A stretch of DNA of 64,000 bases, taken from Holdemanella sp. MSK.7.32 (GTDB taxonomy: Bacteria; Bacillota_I; Bacilli_A; Erysipelotrichales; Erysipelotrichaceae). Below are positions 28,104-37,134 of this stretch, in pieces. The notes under the pieces were generated by a model that did not search any database, had not been told where the DNA came from, and was given only the letters and a program-made list of their open reading frames with translations. Position numbers and translations under genes: made by a program. The first letter of the stretch is position 1. Each line of letters starts with the position of its first letter. The stretch is from NCBI RefSeq assembly GCF_024460475.1, contig NZ_JANFYN010000002.1, positions 32,241-96,240 of the forward strand. The letters run 5' to 3'.

Positions 28104-28174
28104 AAGGCGCTCTTTTCACAATAAATTCACATTGAATTGTTAGAATTAAAGTGGAAAGGAGAAGGAATGCAAGA

Positions 28175-28200
28175 AAATCTGCGTCATGCAGATTTTTTTT
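28175..28200 (+). terminator. Terminator after rpoE
   Basis: AAATCTGC (28175-28182) pairs with GCAGATTT (28188-28195) across 5 bases, followed by a T-run. It separates rpoE from the teichoic-acid genes. Confidence 0.85.
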
Positions 28201-28246
28201 CTGTGAAAAATTTGATAAACTAGAAGTTGTTAAGGAGAATTTTTAT

Positions 28247-29077
28247 ATGTTTAAAAGCATTTCATATGTTATAAAAGAGAATTTTTCAAATGTTTATCGT
28301 ATTTTCTGTATCGCAAAGTATGAATTGTTGTCAGATATGCGAGATTCAAAATTTGGTATTTTTTGGAACTTTGCCTCTCCCGCTATCCAAGTTTTCACAT
28401 ATTGGCTAGTTTTTGGTATTGCCTGGGGAAGAAAAGCACAGACATATAGAGGCATCACAGTAGAATATTTACCATGGCTTGTTGTGGCATTTAGTGTATG
28501 GTGGTATATCCGCCCATGCATTGTAGACGGGTGTTCTGCGGTATTCTCAAAAACAAATGTCATCACAAGAATGAAGTTCCCTGTATCTGTTTTACCGGCA
28601 ACTGTTTGTTTAAAAGAATTGTTTAATCACTTTGTGATGTTGATTATCACGTTTATCACTTTGATTTTAAGCGGATGGTATCCAAATCTAAATTGGTTAT
28701 GGATCATCTATTATATGTTCTGTGCATTTATGCTTGGAGAAGCGATTTCGCTTGTATTATCTGTACTTACTATGTTGTGGCGTGATGTAAAGAAATTTAT
28801 TTCTTCAATCATGCGTATGTTGATGTATATTTCTCCAATCTTATGGGATTGTCATTTTAAACCGGATGTTCCATTTGCGAGTATTTTAAATAAGCTTGTG
28901 AAGGCAAATCCAATCTATTACATTATTCAAGGATATAGAGATGCTGTATTCTATGGAAGAAATGTTTTTGATCATCCTGCAATTACACTTTATTTCTGGT
29001 GTTTGGTTTTTGCAATTTTTGCGCTAGGATGCTTTTTGATGTATACCTTCAAAAAGAAATTCATTGATATGATTTAA
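28247..29077 (+). CDS. tagG: Teichoic acid / polysaccharide ABC exporter, permease
   Basis: The ATG at 28247 has AAGGAG upstream and gives a 276-residue ABC-2 permease with about six membrane segments. Landmarks are KFGIFWNFASPAIQVFTYWLVF, the amphipathic SKTNVITRMKFPVSVLP loop and a C-terminal YTFKKKFIDMI tail, as in TagG/Wzm. It moves lipid-linked wall polymer across the membrane with the ATPase that follows. Neighbouring tagD and TagF enzymes make teichoic acid the probable cargo, but another surface polysaccharide is possible. Confidence 0.87.
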   Translation: MFKSISYVIKENFSNVYRIFCIAKYELLSDMRDSKFGIFWNFASPAIQVFTYWLVFGIAWGRKAQTYRGITVEYLPWLVVAFSVWWYIRPCIVDGCSAVFSKTNVITRMKFPVSVLPATVCLKELFNHFVMLIITFITLILSGWYPNLNWLWIIYYMFCAFMLGEAISLVLSVLTMLWRDVKKFISSIMRMLMYISPILWDCHFKPDVPFASILNKLVKANPIYYIIQGYRDAVFYGRNVFDHPAITLYFWCLVFAIFALGCFLMYTFKKKFIDMI

Positions 29078-29087
29078 GGAGGCTTTT

Positions 29088-29906
29088 ATGTCTAAAGAAG
29101 AATATGCTGTTGAAGTCGAAAATATTTCAAAAATCTATACTTTAAGAAATAAAAACAATCAATATAAAACAGATAAAAAAGAGTTCTATGCCTTAAAAGA
29201 TGTATCTTTCAAAGTGAAAAAAGGTGATGTTGTTGGAATTTTGGGAACCAATGGTTCTGGTAAATCAACTTTATCTTTATTGTTGTCAGGAATTTCTGAA
29301 ATCAACAGTGGTACGATGAAAATTAATGGAGAACAAGCATTGATTGCTATTAACACAGGATTGAACCAACAATTAACAGGACTTGAAAACATCAACGTTA
29401 AAGGAGCTTTGATGGGATTAAGAAAGAAACGTATCCAGGAAATCACGAATGATGTCATTGATTTTGCAGAATTAGGTGATTTCTTATATCAACCAGTTAA
29501 AAAATATTCATCAGGTATGAAATCACGTTTAGGCTTCTCCATTTCACTCGCATTAAATCCAGATATCTTTATTGTCGATGAAGCATTAAGTGTTGGTGAT
29601 AAAGGTTTTGCGAAGAAATGTATGAAACGAATGATGAAATTAAGAGATGAAGAAGGAAAAACAATCTTCTTTATTTCTCACTCGTTAAGTCAGGTTCGTG
29701 AATTCTGTAAAACAGGAATGTGGATCGAAGGTGGGCAACTTGTTGAAATGGGAGATATTGACAAGGTTTGTGATGATTATTCGGTTTATGTGGATAAGTT
29801 AGAGGCTATGAGTAAAAAAGAAAAGAAAAAATTCTTGGATGAAAAATTTGAGAAGCGATTATTACCTAAAAAAGAAAAGAAGGGCATCGCAAAATTATTT
29901 GGTTAA
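29088..29906 (+). CDS. tagH: Teichoic acid / polysaccharide ABC exporter, ATPase
   Basis: This 272-residue ABC ATPase has Walker A GTNGSGKST near 53, the signature YSSGMKSRLGFS and Walker B IFIVDEALS. The N-terminal extension and the FAELGDFLYQPVKKYSSGMK pattern are those of polysaccharide exporters of the TagH/Wzt group. It lacks the long C-terminal extension of B. subtilis TagH. It starts 10 bases after the permease gene. Confidence 0.88.
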   Translation: MSKEEYAVEVENISKIYTLRNKNNQYKTDKKEFYALKDVSFKVKKGDVVGILGTNGSGKSTLSLLLSGISEINSGTMKINGEQALIAINTGLNQQLTGLENINVKGALMGLRKKRIQEITNDVIDFAELGDFLYQPVKKYSSGMKSRLGFSISLALNPDIFIVDEALSVGDKGFAKKCMKRMMKLRDEEGKTIFFISHSLSQVREFCKTGMWIEGGQLVEMGDIDKVCDDYSVYVDKLEAMSKKEKKKFLDEKFEKRLLPKKEKKGIAKLFG

Positions 29907-29907
29907 T

Positions 29908-29933
29908 AAAGGAGTTTTAGTGACTCCTTTTCA
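29908..29933 (+). terminator. Possible terminator between tagH and tagD
   Basis: AAAGGAGT (29908-29915) pairs with ACTCCTTT (29923-29930), followed by a short T-containing run. It may only reduce read-through into tagD. Confidence 0.6.
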
Positions 29934-29987
29934 ATTTATCAAAAATAGTTTACAATTACAGTGTTTATATAGGGAGGTTTATAACTC

Positions 29988-30374
29988 ATGAAAACAGTAA
30001 TAACATATGGAACTTTTGATTTATTTCATGTAGGCCATTTAAATTTATTACGCCGTGCAAAAGAATTAGGGGATTATTTAATTGTAGCGGTAAGTAGTGA
30101 TGAGTTTAATTTGGGTAAAAATAAAGTTTGTAAGATCAAAGATACAGATCGTATGAAGATTGTAGAAGCTATTAAATATGTCGATAAGGTAATCCCAGAA
30201 ACAAGCTGGGAACAAAAAATCGAAGATGTTAAAAAATATAATGTAGATGTATTCGTCATGGGTGATGATTGGAAAGGAAAATTTGATTTCTTAAAGGATT
30301 ATTGTGAAGTTGTTTATTTGCCAAGAACTGAGGGTATCAGTACAACACAGCTGAAAGAGGAATTGAAGGGTTAA
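29988..30374 (+). CDS. tagD: Glycerol-3-phosphate cytidylyltransferase
   Basis: TagD makes CDP-glycerol from CTP and glycerol-3-phosphate, the donor for polyglycerolphosphate teichoic acids. The 128-residue protein matches the family length and has TYGTFDLFHVGHLNLLRRAK with the HxGH nucleotide motif and the C-terminal RTEGISTTQLK. It supplies the three CDP-glycerol-dependent transferases that follow, with one base between its stop and the next start. Confidence 0.95.
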   Translation: MKTVITYGTFDLFHVGHLNLLRRAKELGDYLIVAVSSDEFNLGKNKVCKIKDTDRMKIVEAIKYVDKVIPETSWEQKIEDVKKYNVDVFVMGDDWKGKFDFLKDYCEVVYLPRTEGISTTQLKEELKG

Positions 30375-30375
30375 T

Positions 30376-32613
30376 ATGCGTACTATCAGTATTATCCTTC
30401 CTTTTTTTAAGTACAAACATTACTTTAAAGAATGTCTACAAAACTTAGCACAAAGTACATTTAAAGATTTTGAATTAATTGTCGTATTAGATCATCCAAC
30501 TGAAGATATTGACGATTTATTAGAAGAATATAATTCTATTTTTGATATGCGCATTTATACATTGCCAGAAGGTGTAACAGGTGTAGCTGCATGTCGAAAT
30601 GTTGGAATTCAACAAGCTAAAGGTGCCTACCTTTACTTTTTAGATAGCGATGACTATGTTTTAGAAGATACTCTACAAAATATGATCAAAGCTATGGATC
30701 ATGATGTAGATATGGTTAATGGTGTATTGAATCACACTTGGAACAACAAGGCCAACTATCTTCATAAAGTAGAAAATGAGGAAGTAGATGAAGAAGATCA
30801 AGAAGAAAGAGAACAGCGTCGCTTAAATAAGCTTTCTGATTTTGTTTCATTCGCATCCTATGAAAAAGATGAGCAGCAAGCTCAGGCTATTTTCTATACA
30901 ATGGACAATCGTAGAGGTATCCGAACTTTTACTGTATTAGGCAATTTGTATAATCGTGATTTTGTCGTTCGAAATAATTTTAAATTTAATGAGAACTTCA
31001 GATATTACAGTGATATGACATTTATGTGTCCTCTATTAGAAAAGCTAAATACAGCTTTAAGAGTGGAAGATGCGATTTATGTAAAACGTAAACACAATGA
31101 TCCAATTAACGAACCTGCTTTGAGTCAGGAAGAAAATGACAATCGTTTTAATGAAAGATGTGATGCGGTTGAATATACACGTACACTTTTAAAAGAAGAG
31201 GGTGTTGTGCGTTTTTGTTTAGATCGTAAAATTGTATCTTACTTTGTATCTAAAATGTCTAAACGAATCCGTCGCAGCCAAGATGATCTATGGCGTACAG
31301 ACTATTTTGAAAGAATTGCTAAAACAATCGATGGCATTCGTCCAGAAGTGATGAATCGATATAAGCGTAATTCGAAAAAGATGGTGGCTTGTTTACAGAA
31401 TCGTGATTTAAAGGGAGTACAAAGCTGCGTTCGAAGAAAATTAGGAATTAAAAAATTCTTTAGGGTCTTCAAAAATAAGAATGTATTATTTAAATTAGCT
31501 TATTATCACATTTATTCAAAAAAACCAATTCAAGATAATGTGATTCTGTTTGAGACATTTATGGCTAAAAACTATTCGGACAGCCCAAAATATATTTATG
31601 AATACATTGCCAAAAATTATCCAGGAAAATACAAGTGTGTATGGGCATTGAATGATGGTCATGAAGTTCCTTATGGAGCGGAAGTCGTAAAACGTTTCTC
31701 GTTCAAATATGCTTATTATTTAGCTGTAAGTAAATATTTTGTATTTAATGTAAGACAACCATTGTGGTATCGCAAAAGAGAAGGACAAATATTTGTTGAA
31801 ACTTGGCATGGCACACCATTGAAACGTCTTGTATTTGATCAAGAAGAAGTAACTTCTGCATCACCAAAATATAAACAGCAGTTCTATCGTCAAAGACAAG
31901 AATGGGATTATTTAGTGAGTGCCAATCCTTTTAGTACGAAAACATTTAGAAGCTGTTTTATGTATGAAGGCAAGATGCTTGAATATGGATATCCAAGAAA
32001 TGATATTTTATATTGGCCAAACAAAGATGAAATTGCCAAAGACCTAAGAAAGAAACTAGGTATTCCAGAAGATAAGAAAACGATTTTATATGCTCCGACA
32101 TGGCGTGATGATGAGCACTATGGAAAAGGGGAGTACAAATTTACGTTGGCTTTAGATTTGAAGTTGATGATGGAAAAATTATCGGATGAATATGTTGTTT
32201 TATTAAGAACACACCACTATATCGCAGATAACATTGATACAACAGGTCTTGAAGGCTTTGTGTACAATTTAAGTAAATATGATGATATCAGTGAAATCTA
32301 TTTGATCAGTGATATTTGTATCACGGATTACTCAAGTGTATTCTTTGACTTTGCAAACTTGAAACGACCAGTACTTTTCTATACATATGATATTGAAAAG
32401 TATAAGAATCAGTTACGTGGATTCTATATTGATATGAATACAGAAGTTCCTGGTCCACTATTGTATACGAGTGAAGAAGTTGTGGATGCAATTTTGAATA
32501 TTGATCAAATAAATGAAGAATATAAAGAACGTTACGAAGAATTCTACAAACGTTTCTGTTGTTACGACGATGGAAATGCGTCAAAGCATATTGTAGAAGA
32601 AGTATTTAAGTAA
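30376..32613 (+). CDS. Fusion of a GT2 glycosyltransferase and a CDP-glycerol glycerophosphotransferase
   Basis: The 745-residue protein has two enzymes in one chain. Residues 1 to about 330 form a GT-A family 2 transferase (SIILPFFKYKHYFKECLQNL; metal motif DSDDY near 93). Residues about 385-745 form a TagF-type domain (ETWHGTPLKRL, GYPRNDILYW, ILYAPTWRDDEHYG, ITDYSSVFFDFANLKRPVLF). A joint role in polymerising and glycosylating a poly(glycerolphosphate) chain is inferred. The order GT2 then TagF resembles enzymes of capsule and teichoic-acid clusters. No membrane segment is seen. Confidence 0.88.
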   Translation: MRTISIILPFFKYKHYFKECLQNLAQSTFKDFELIVVLDHPTEDIDDLLEEYNSIFDMRIYTLPEGVTGVAACRNVGIQQAKGAYLYFLDSDDYVLEDTLQNMIKAMDHDVDMVNGVLNHTWNNKANYLHKVENEEVDEEDQEEREQRRLNKLSDFVSFASYEKDEQQAQAIFYTMDNRRGIRTFTVLGNLYNRDFVVRNNFKFNENFRYYSDMTFMCPLLEKLNTALRVEDAIYVKRKHNDPINEPALSQEENDNRFNERCDAVEYTRTLLKEEGVVRFCLDRKIVSYFVSKMSKRIRRSQDDLWRTDYFERIAKTIDGIRPEVMNRYKRNSKKMVACLQNRDLKGVQSCVRRKLGIKKFFRVFKNKNVLFKLAYYHIYSKKPIQDNVILFETFMAKNYSDSPKYIYEYIAKNYPGKYKCVWALNDGHEVPYGAEVVKRFSFKYAYYLAVSKYFVFNVRQPLWYRKREGQIFVETWHGTPLKRLVFDQEEVTSASPKYKQQFYRQRQEWDYLVSANPFSTKTFRSCFMYEGKMLEYGYPRNDILYWPNKDEIAKDLRKKLGIPEDKKTILYAPTWRDDEHYGKGEYKFTLALDLKLMMEKLSDEYVVLLRTHHYIADNIDTTGLEGFVYNLSKYDDISEIYLISDICITDYSSVFFDFANLKRPVLFYTYDIEKYKNQLRGFYIDMNTEVPGPLLYTSEEVVDAILNIDQINEEYKERYEEFYKRFCCYDDGNASKHIVEEVFK

Positions 32614-32630
32614 AAAAGGAGAGGATAGCC

Positions 32631-33836
32631 ATGTTGATAAAGCTTTTAAGACCATTTAAAAAGTTTGCAGGAAAGTGCATTCGCTTGGCATATAAATTAA
32701 CCTATCGTTTATTTAAAGTAGATGATAAGCTTGCCATATTTATATCGTTCCATGGTCGTGGCTATTCGGATAATCCTAAAGCTATTTATGAACAGATGAG
32801 ACAAGATCCAAGATTTGATGGATATCATTTTATTTGGTTTATAAAGAATCACAAAGAAAAAAAATTGCATATTGAGGGAGCTGAAATAAAGGAATATTTC
32901 AGCATTCCTTATTTCTATTATTTATCGAAGGCAAAATTATGGGTAGTGAACTGCAAATTACCTACATATATCTTTAAAAAGGAAAATCAGGTTTACCTAC
33001 AAACATGGCATGGAACACCATTAAAACGATTAGCTCATGATATTGATGTGAGTGAAGATACTACATTTTATCGTTCAGGTGTCAGTTATGAACAGATGTG
33101 CCATTCCTATGATGTAGATGTCGCAAGATACAATTATATGATCAGTCCAAATGCCTTCTGTACGAAAGTTTTTCAAACATCTTTTAAAATCAATAGAGAA
33201 AGATTGATTGAAACAGGATATCCTAGAAATGATTTTATTTCGAATGCAACAAAAGAAGAATGTGATACGATCAAGAATAAGTATCATTTGCCTATAGATA
33301 AAAAAATTGTATTGTATGCACCAACATGGAGAGATAATTCTTATGTTTCTGCAGGATATACTTTTGAATTGAAGGCAAACTTTAGAAAATGGAAAGAAAT
33401 TTTAGGTGAAGATACAATTGTTGTATTTAAGCCACACTATCTAATCATTAATACCTTCAAAGATGATCCAGAATTAGATGGATTTTTGTATTCCATTCCT
33501 GCTCAAGCAGAAATCAATGAATTGTATGTGATTAGTGATGTATTGGTTACGGACTATTCAAGCGTCTTCTTTGATTATGCGATATTGAAAAGACCCATCT
33601 ATTTCTATATGTATGATTTAAAAGAATATGCGACAGACTTAAGAGGATTCTATTTAGATATTCATAAGGACATTCCAGGCGAAATCTATATGGATGAAGA
33701 AACAATGTTGATGGATATAAAAAATGAAGTTTATGACTATTCTAAATTGAATGATTTTAATCTTTATTTTAATAATCATGAAGATGGAAATGCTTCTAAA
33801 AGAGTAGTAGATATTTTATATAAGGCGGTGCAATAA
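32631..33836 (+). CDS. CDP-glycerol glycerophosphotransferase (TagF-type)
   Basis: The 401-residue protein is a single TagF domain with QTWHGTPLKRLAHD, ETGYPRNDF, LYAPTWRDNSY, FKPHYLI and VTDYSSVFFDYAILKRPIYF. It is close in sequence to the C-terminal half of the preceding fusion protein. A basic amphipathic N-terminus (LLRPFKKFAGKCIRLAYKLTYRLF) could attach it to the membrane. It transfers glycerol-phosphate units, or another CDP-alditol, to the growing chain. It starts 17 bases after the fusion gene. Confidence 0.9.
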   Translation: MLIKLLRPFKKFAGKCIRLAYKLTYRLFKVDDKLAIFISFHGRGYSDNPKAIYEQMRQDPRFDGYHFIWFIKNHKEKKLHIEGAEIKEYFSIPYFYYLSKAKLWVVNCKLPTYIFKKENQVYLQTWHGTPLKRLAHDIDVSEDTTFYRSGVSYEQMCHSYDVDVARYNYMISPNAFCTKVFQTSFKINRERLIETGYPRNDFISNATKEECDTIKNKYHLPIDKKIVLYAPTWRDNSYVSAGYTFELKANFRKWKEILGEDTIVVFKPHYLIINTFKDDPELDGFLYSIPAQAEINELYVISDVLVTDYSSVFFDYAILKRPIYFYMYDLKEYATDLRGFYLDIHKDIPGEIYMDEETMLMDIKNEVYDYSKLNDFNLYFNNHEDGNASKRVVDILYKAVQ

Positions 33837-33837
33837 A

Positions 33838-34902
33838 ATGGGATTAAGCAAAATAATCTTAAATGTTGCCTTATGGGTCGTGGACGTTTTAACTTTTTAT
33901 GTGCATCCTAAAAAGAATCGAATTACTTTTATTAGTTTAACACAAAGTGAATTGTCAGGTGATTTTAAACTCATCGATAAACAATTACGTCACGAGAATA
34001 AGTATGATATTCATTATATATTATTAAAGTTTGAAAAAAATCTATGGGGTGATTTTAAATATTTCTTGAATTGTTTAAAACAGTTAGTTGAAATAAAAAA
34101 ATCAAGTCTTGTGATTTTAAACGACAATAACTATGTGATTAGTCATATGAAACCAACCAATGTCAAAGTGCTACAAGTTTGGCACGCGTGTGGAGCCGTG
34201 AAAAAATTTGGTAATCAAATTAAAAGACAATATCCTGTACGTAATTATGATTATGTTCTATGTAATGCTGAATATTGGAAGGAACCATATTCACAAGCTT
34301 TTGGGGTAAATACAAATCAAGTGTTAGTAACTGGAATGCCAAGAATTGATACTTTATTAAATAGAAATGAAAGAGATGAGTTCTTTTTGAAATATCCAGA
34401 ATTAAAAGATAAGAAATTATGTTTGTATGCACCTACTTTTAGGGGTAACATTATTGATGGTTTTAAAATTCAGTCTTTTGATTTCACAAAAGTAAAAGAT
34501 TACGTGGTTCTATATAAATTTCATCCATTACTTGGAGATATTCAATGTAATGGTGGAGTGAATATGAATAAGGAAGACTTGTATACATTGATGCAAGTGA
34601 GTGATTGTTTGATTTCGGATTATTCAAGCGTAATATTTGATTACTCTTTATTAAATAAACCAATGATTAGTTACATTCCTGATGTAAAAGAATATAAACA
34701 TAATATTGGATTGAACATTGATTTTGATGATTTTCCAGGACCAGTATGTACAGATGAAGATCAACTCGTCAAGGCGTTAGAATTTAAAAATTATGATTAT
34801 GATAAATTGTCTTATTTCCAAATAAAGTACATGGTATATACGGATGGAAAAAATACAAGTCGAGTCATCGATACAATTAATCAGATTATGGAAGAGGTAT
34901 AG
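33838..34902 (+). CDS. CDP-glycerol glycerophosphotransferase (TagB-like)
   Basis: The 354-residue protein is more diverged than its two neighbours: QVWHACGAVKKFG, TGMPRIDTLL, LYAPTFRG, YKFHPLL and ISDYSSVIFDYSLLNKPMIS. The WHACGA version of the first motif is more typical of TagB-like primases, which add the first glycerol phosphate to the linkage unit. That role is inference. It starts one base after the previous gene and ends the cluster at a terminator. No tagO or tagA gene is present in the window. Confidence 0.85.
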   Translation: MGLSKIILNVALWVVDVLTFYVHPKKNRITFISLTQSELSGDFKLIDKQLRHENKYDIHYILLKFEKNLWGDFKYFLNCLKQLVEIKKSSLVILNDNNYVISHMKPTNVKVLQVWHACGAVKKFGNQIKRQYPVRNYDYVLCNAEYWKEPYSQAFGVNTNQVLVTGMPRIDTLLNRNERDEFFLKYPELKDKKLCLYAPTFRGNIIDGFKIQSFDFTKVKDYVVLYKFHPLLGDIQCNGGVNMNKEDLYTLMQVSDCLISDYSSVIFDYSLLNKPMISYIPDVKEYKHNIGLNIDFDDFPGPVCTDEDQLVKALEFKNYDYDKLSYFQIKYMVYTDGKNTSRVIDTINQIMEEV

Positions 34903-34917
34903 GTCCTCTTCTTTTTT
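34891..34917 (+). terminator. Terminator of the teichoic-acid cluster
   Basis: GAAGAGG (34891-34897) pairs with CCTCTTC (34905-34911), followed by TTTTTT; the stem overlaps the last codons of the gene. Confidence 0.85.
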
Positions 34918-34949
34918 ACATTAATGATGAAAAAAATTACATTTTTCGC

Positions 34950-34978
34950 TTGAAAATAAATGTAAATTATTGTATTAT
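34950..34978 (+). promoter_or_regulatory. Promoter of the isoleucine T-box transcript
   Basis: TTGAAA (34950-34955) and TATTAT (34973-34978) are 17 bases apart, directly before the T-box leader. Confidence 0.75.
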
Positions 34979-34984
34979 ACAGTC

Positions 34985-35265
34985 AACGCATTGATATGGA
35001 AGAGTAATTCACTACGTTTTAGCCTAGAGAGATATTGTTTGGTGGAAAATATCGTAAAGCTAGAGAATGAAAATCACCATGGAGTGGCTATAGCGATAAT
35101 GTAGTTATAGACGTATGTCTTACGATATAAAGACTAGATGTGATAGCATCGATGAGGGCATTCATTAGAATGAATTAGAGTGGTACCGCGGAAGAATAAG
35201 ATTATTATTACCTTTCGTCTCTGAAGTTGTTAATTAGGCAACAAGAGACGGAAGGTTTTTTGTTG
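34985..35265 (+). ncRNA. T-box riboswitch, isoleucine specificity
   Basis: The leader has a T-box element AGAGTGGTACCGCGG with the bulge TGGT (35181-35184), which complements ACCA and so a tRNA with A73. Stem I has the AGAGA bulge and GGTGGAAAA loop. The inferred specifier is ATC (35073-35075, followed by ACC as in the serS leader), an isoleucine codon; tRNA-Ile carries A73. A terminator helix (CCTTTCGTCTC 35211-35221 with GAGACGGAAGG 35245-35255) and a T-run end it. It controls the transporter downstream. Confidence 0.9.
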
Positions 35266-35285
35266 CAGAAAGGAAGAATTTGAGA

Positions 35286-36479
35286 ATGAAAAAGAAAGAG
35301 AACACAAAATTGAATCGTTCCTGGATGGCAGCATTTTCAGTGGCAACTACTGCATTTGCGGCTCATGCAGGCGGAGGATTTGCAACAGGAAATCAGGAAA
35401 ACACATGGTTTGTTAGTTTAGGGTGGCCAGCTATTGTTGGGGTTGCCGTTGCGATGTTACTTTTAGCTATGACAATTCGTGAAGGTCAGATTATGATGAA
35501 TTCAAGAGGATTAAAAACGTATAAAGAACTATTTGAATGTTTATATCATCCATTAGACAAATTAGAATTATTATTTGAATTATTCTTTAATATCATGGTT
35601 TTAATGGTTGTTGCATCATGTATCTCTGGTGCAGCCAGTGCATTAACTCAATACTTTGGATTGAATTATTATCTAGGAACATTTGTGATTGGCCTTGTTG
35701 TATTATTCTTAACAATTTTTGGCGTAGATTTGATTCGTAGAGCAAGTACATATATGGGTGTAGTAATTTTAGTTCTAGCTGTTTCTATTTATACAGTAGG
35801 TTTATTAAATGGACATAATTTATTAGATGTTATGCGTGTTGATTTTTCAGCACATGGATGGAGTCAACTTCCAAAAGCAGCTTGGAACGGTGTTACTTAT
35901 TCAGCTTTCCAATGGGTTACAGTACCAGCTATCTTGGTTTGTGGAACAAGTGTTTTAAAAACAAAACAAGATTGTGATCGCTCAATGGCATTAACATTCA
36001 CATTAAATATGTTAGGATTAGGTCTTGCCGTATTAATGTTACTTTGTTGGCAACACTATTATTTGACTCAGCCAAACGGAACAACTTTACCAACGTTAAC
36101 AACATTAAAATCATTTGGAGCAAATTGGCTTGTAGCACTATATGGATTGGTATTATTCTTATGTTTGATTTCAAGTGCAGTTTGTGTCATCTTTGGATTT
36201 GTGAATCGCTTTGAAAATGTGAAATTCCTTCAAAAAGTTGAAAATGTACCTGTACGTAGAGCTTTAGTTTCTGCATTCATCATGGTAGTTTCTATGGGAA
36301 TCTCATTTGTAGGACTAACAAACGTTGTTAAGTATGGCTATGGATATTGTGGATATCTAGGTATCGCTATCATCATCATCCCATTGTTGACAATAGGATT
36401 CTATAAGAATCGTAAATTCATGAAAGAAAATTCACAAGACGCAAAAGTTTCTTTTGAAGAAGCATACGAAAAAAATTAG
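35286..36479 (+). CDS. YkvI-like multi-pass membrane protein, probable branched-chain amino acid carrier
   Basis: The 397-residue protein has ten or more hydrophobic segments and the motif HAGGGFATGNQE near 26-37, which marks YkvI-like members of the LeuT-fold amino acid transporter group. Its biochemical role is not established from the family. The isoleucine-type T-box upstream means it should be made when charged tRNA-Ile is scarce, which argues for import of isoleucine or a precursor. The ATG at 35286 follows AGGAAG at a workable distance. It is a single-gene unit. Confidence 0.78.
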   Translation: MKKKENTKLNRSWMAAFSVATTAFAAHAGGGFATGNQENTWFVSLGWPAIVGVAVAMLLLAMTIREGQIMMNSRGLKTYKELFECLYHPLDKLELLFELFFNIMVLMVVASCISGAASALTQYFGLNYYLGTFVIGLVVLFLTIFGVDLIRRASTYMGVVILVLAVSIYTVGLLNGHNLLDVMRVDFSAHGWSQLPKAAWNGVTYSAFQWVTVPAILVCGTSVLKTKQDCDRSMALTFTLNMLGLGLAVLMLLCWQHYYLTQPNGTTLPTLTTLKSFGANWLVALYGLVLFLCLISSAVCVIFGFVNRFENVKFLQKVENVPVRRALVSAFIMVVSMGISFVGLTNVVKYGYGYCGYLGIAIIIIPLLTIGFYKNRKFMKENSQDAKVSFEEAYEKN

Positions 36480-36507
36480 ACGGGAAATCAATTTCCCGTC
36501 TTTATTT
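36479..36507. terminator. Bidirectional terminator between the YkvI-like gene and relQ
   Basis: GACGGGAAAT (36479-36488) pairs with ATTTCCCGTC (36491-36500). T-rich sequence follows on the rightward strand, and the stem overlaps the stop of each of the convergent genes. Confidence 0.8.
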
Positions 36508-37132
36508 CTTCCATTTTCTCATCAAGTGTCTTGCAAATCTTGGCACACTCTAGTAATTCTTTATCAATTTCATCTAAGCGTTCTTTTGATAAATTCTTCT
36601 TATAGCGAATCTTGTGTTCAAGACTTGCCCAGAAATCCATCGCAATGGTTCTAAATTGTACTTCTACCTTAACCCATTTTTTCTCATCTGATAAAAAGAT
36701 AGGGATTTCTACAATTAGGTGAAGACTACGATATCCATTTTCTTTAGGATTTTGAATGTAATCCTTTTTTTCAATTAAGCGAACATCGTCTTGGCTAAGA
36801 AAAGAATCAGCTAAAGAATAAATGTCTTCTGTAAAAGAGCAAACAACTCGAACACCGGCAATATCAAATAGATTGTTTTCAATGTTTGGGATGGTTAAAG
36901 CAAGATTCTTTTTTTGAAGTTTTTTAAGAATGCTGGATTGCGATTTAATACGCGTATGAATCGATTCAATGGGATTGCGATCATAGAATAGGGAGAATTG
37001 TTCATTAAGAACTTTAAATTTAGTTTCCACTTCCATTAACGCGCAATTATAATAGGTCATCATTTGACGATAGGGAAGAGTACTTTCTTCTACAAAATCC
37101 GTAAAAGCATCAACTAATTTCAAATTTGCCAT
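36488..37132 (-). CDS. relQ: Small alarmone synthetase RelQ (GTP pyrophosphokinase)
   Basis: RelQ makes (p)ppGpp without a hydrolase or ribosome-sensing domain. The 214-residue protein has the synthetase core: RIKSQSSILKKLQKK, NNLFDIAGVRVVCSF with the catalytic RVVCSF-type strand, NPKENGYRSLHLIVEIPI and the metal-binding EVQFRTIAMDFWASLEHKIRYK. Its size and motifs fit RelQ (YjbM) better than RelP. It starts 2 bases after the DUF4230 gene and runs against the local fork direction. Confidence 0.92.
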   Translation of the reverse strand: MANLKLVDAFTDFVEESTLPYRQMMTYYNCALMEVETKFKVLNEQFSLFYDRNPIESIHTRIKSQSSILKKLQKKNLALTIPNIENNLFDIAGVRVVCSFTEDIYSLADSFLSQDDVRLIEKKDYIQNPKENGYRSLHLIVEIPIFLSDEKKWVKVEVQFRTIAMDFWASLEHKIRYKKNLSKERLDEIDKELLECAKICKTLDEKMEEIKTGN

Positions 37133-37134
37133 AA

